From Burkholderiales bacterium (lineage in GTDB: Bacteria; Pseudomonadota; Gammaproteobacteria; Burkholderiales; Burkholderiaceae_C), in NCBI GenBank assembly GCA_019509985.1, contig JAEKLF010000081.1, positions 1 through 47,512 of the forward strand: a DNA stretch of 47,512 nt, in the 5' to 3' direction. This document shows positions 45,944-47,512 of this stretch, piece after piece. Under the pieces are notes generated by a model. That model was not told the DNA's origin. It worked only from the letters and a program-made list of their open reading frames with translations, and searched no databases. The translations under genes were made by a program, and so were the position numbers. Numbering within the stretch: position 1 is the stretch's first letter; each line of letters opens with the position of its first letter.

Positions 45944-47512
45944 TCAGCGGCCGCCGTGGCGTGCCAGCGCGTCGGCCAGGCGGCCGGCGAGCTCGAGCAC
46001 ATCCAGGGGCTTGGTCCAGTAGTCGTCGAAGCCGGCCTGCATGGCCCGCTCGATCTGGCCGGGCGTCGCGTCGGCGGACAGCGCGATGCACAGCGTGCCG
46101 GACAGGGCCGCGTCTGCGCGCAGCTCCCGCACGACATCCAGGCCCGACAGGCCCGGCAGGTTGATGTCCGTCAGCACGACCTCGGGGCGTTGCGTCTGCG
46201 CCAGCGCCAGGCCGCTGCGGCCGTCGGCGGCATGCAGCACGTGCCAGTCGGGGCGCTGGCGCAGGGCCTCCTGCACGAGCAGCGTGTTCAGCGGCTCGTC
46301 CTCGATGTAGAGCAGCGTGAAGGCGTCGTCGGCCTGGTCGTCGGGCCGGCGGGCGCGCACGGCCTCGGCGCGGTCCAGGTCGAGCAGGCCGTCGACGAGC
46401 TGGTGCAGGCGCTGGGCCGAGGCGAGCACCCATTCGATGCGCTCGCGCTGGCGCGGGCTCAGCGGCTCGTCCTCGGCCAGCAGCAGCAGCTGGCTGAAGC
46501 CGAGCACGGCGTTCAGCGGCGTGCGCAGCTCATGGCTGGCGCGCGACAGGAAGGCACTCTTCTCGGCGCTGGCGCGCTCGGCGGCGAGCTTGTCGCGACG
46601 CAGGCGGTCGATCTCGACATGCTCGTCCACGTCGGCGACGAAGCCATGCCAGAGCACGGTGCCGTCGGTCAGGCGCGACGGGCTGGCATGGGCCGCGCGC
46701 CAGGCCGGCTGGGCCACGCCGGGCAGGCAGACGCGAAAGACCTGCTGCCAGGGTTGGTGGGCCGTGACGGCGTCGCCCATGCAGCGCAGCAGCGCGGGCA
46801 GGTCGTCGGGGTGGCAGCGTTCCAGGAAGGCGCGCGGCCCGGGCTCCTGCAGCGGCGCCAGCGCGCCGAAGACCAGTTCGGCATGGCCGCTGACGAAGCT
46901 GAGCCCGCCGCGCTCGCCGGGCGGCTGGCGGTACTGGAACAGCATGCCGGGCGTCTCGCGGCTGAGGCTTTGCAGCAGCTCCGCGCGGTTCTGCAGATCG
47001 GCGCGGCTGGCGAGCAGGTCGACATGCTCGCGGCGGTGGCGGAACCAGGCGCCGACGGCATTGGCGATGTCGGCCAGCAGCGTGGCCTGCACGGCATCCA
47101 GGCGGCGCGGCACGGTGTCGGCCACGCACAGCGCGCCCAGCGTCAGGCCGTCGAGACGGATGGGCAGGCCGGCGTAGGCGCGCAGCCGGGTCTCGCCGAT
47201 GACCCAGGGGCTGTCCGCGAAGCGCGCGTCGACCTGGGCGTCGGCCACCTCGAACAGCGTGCTGCCGCGGATGGTGTGGGTGCAGAAGGACTCGTCGCGT
47301 GCGCCGGCGACGGCATCGGTGCCGTAGCGGGCCATGAACCACATCCGGCTCTCGGCGACGAGGCTGATGACGGCGATGGGAAAGCCGAGCAGATGCGCCG
47401 CGCAGCGCACCAGACCGTCGAGCACGGCGTCCGGCTCGGGCGGGCAGGGCGGCTCGCTCAGACCGAGCTCGGCCAGGCACTGCAGGCGCTTGGCTTCATC
47501 GAGGGGGAGTTC
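45944..47512 (-). CDS. GAF-PAS-HisKA-REC protein lacking an ATPase domain (partial, 5' end off window)
   Basis: The frame is open to the window edge; its first visible residues (ELPLDEAKRLQCLAELGLSE) are the usual lead-in to a GAF domain, so the true start is a little beyond the edge. GAF (LLGFPIAVISLVAESRMWF, FCTHTIRGSTLFEV) is followed by a PAS unit and by HisKA with the acceptor His in SRASHELRTPLNAVLGFSQLL. After only about 20 residues (LLDLDRAEAVRARRPDDQAD) a receiver begins (LLYIEDEPLNTLLV, VVLTDINLPGLSG, WTKPLDV). The N-, G1- and G2-boxes of HATPase_c are absent, so the protein cannot phosphorylate itself. It may be an acceptor for another kinase of the cluster. Confidence 0.9.
   Translation of the reverse strand, partial: ELPLDEAKRLQCLAELGLSEPPCPPEPDAVLDGLVRCAAHLLGFPIAVISLVAESRMWFMARYGTDAVAGARDESFCTHTIRGSTLFEVADAQVDARFADSPWVIGETRLRAYAGLPIRLDGLTLGALCVADTVPRRLDAVQATLLADIANAVGAWFRHRREHVDLLASRADLQNRAELLQSLSRETPGMLFQYRQPPGERGGLSFVSGHAELVFGALAPLQEPGPRAFLERCHPDDLPALLRCMGDAVTAHQPWQQVFRVCLPGVAQPAWRAAHASPSRLTDGTVLWHGFVADVDEHVEIDRLRRDKLAAERASAEKSAFLSRASHELRTPLNAVLGFSQLLLLAEDEPLSPRQRERIEWVLASAQRLHQLVDGLLDLDRAEAVRARRPDDQADDAFTLLYIEDEPLNTLLVQEALRQRPDWHVLHAADGRSGLALAQTQRPEVVLTDINLPGLSGLDVVRELRADAALSGTLCIALSADATPGQIERAMQAGFDDYWTKPLDVLELAGRLADALARHGGR

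Overview
The window is very GC-rich, gene-dense DNA whose codon use and gene families (fused indolepyruvate:ferredoxin oxidoreductase, DUF1415, PEP-CTERM protein, many PAS/GGDEF sensors, dispersed palindromes with a CTTGGGAGCGGCCC core) point to a betaproteobacterium of the order Burkholderiales, probably near Roseateles, Mitsuaria, Rubrivivax or Leptothrix. The genus is an inference. I see no rRNA, tRNA, CRISPR array, transposase or phage gene.

Layout. 1-7223 is a signalling block: a Hanks-type Ser/Thr kinase cut by the window edge and translationally coupled to its ECF-like sigma factor; divergently, a GAF/PAS histidine kinase, a membrane diguanylate cyclase and a CheR-like methyltransferase that converges on an OmpR-type response regulator. 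7407-12043 holds a small unknown protein, DUF1415, an M20 amidohydrolase, and a small HCDLC-motif protein followed by a ZnuD-like TonB receptor. 12190-23276 is an amidoligase region: circularly permuted ATP-grasp, alpha-E, transglutaminase-DUF2126, an alpha/beta hydrolase and an opposing cupin, then a second set made of a fused ATP-grasp/alpha-E protein and a second transglutaminase. These families are predicted to make and cut an unknown peptide-like product; two partly redundant sets lie side by side here. 23357-34401 is metabolic and accessory: LysE exporter/Lrp pair, orphan Leu/Ile/Val-type binding protein, CHASE-PAS-GGDEF cyclase, DinB protein, PEP-CTERM protein with a sigma-54-like promoter, and the 1206-residue indolepyruvate oxidoreductase with a divergent Lrp regulator.

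34469-47512 is one tightly packed minus-strand run of eight signalling genes. In transcription order they are: a GAF-PAS-HisKA-REC protein without an ATPase domain, a REC-REC-PAS histidine kinase, a REC-GGDEF protein with a ruined active site but an intact I-site, an apparently active REC-GGDEF cyclase, a PAS hybrid kinase with REC and Hpt, a periplasmic NMT1/THI5-like binding protein, a membrane HAMP-PAS hybrid kinase, and a separate Hpt protein. Together they look like a branched phosphorelay with a periplasmic ligand input and a cyclic-di-GMP output.

A family of palindromic repeats recurs through the window: three intergenic copies (8315, 14588, 24479) and two related elements that sit in frame inside genes (21871 in the fused ATP-grasp/alpha-E gene, 31167 in the oxidoreductase gene). 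The most interesting things are the duplicated amidoligase region, the eight-gene phosphorelay with its catalytically incomplete members, and the in-frame repeat insertions. Domain calls were made by eye from motifs; no database search was run.
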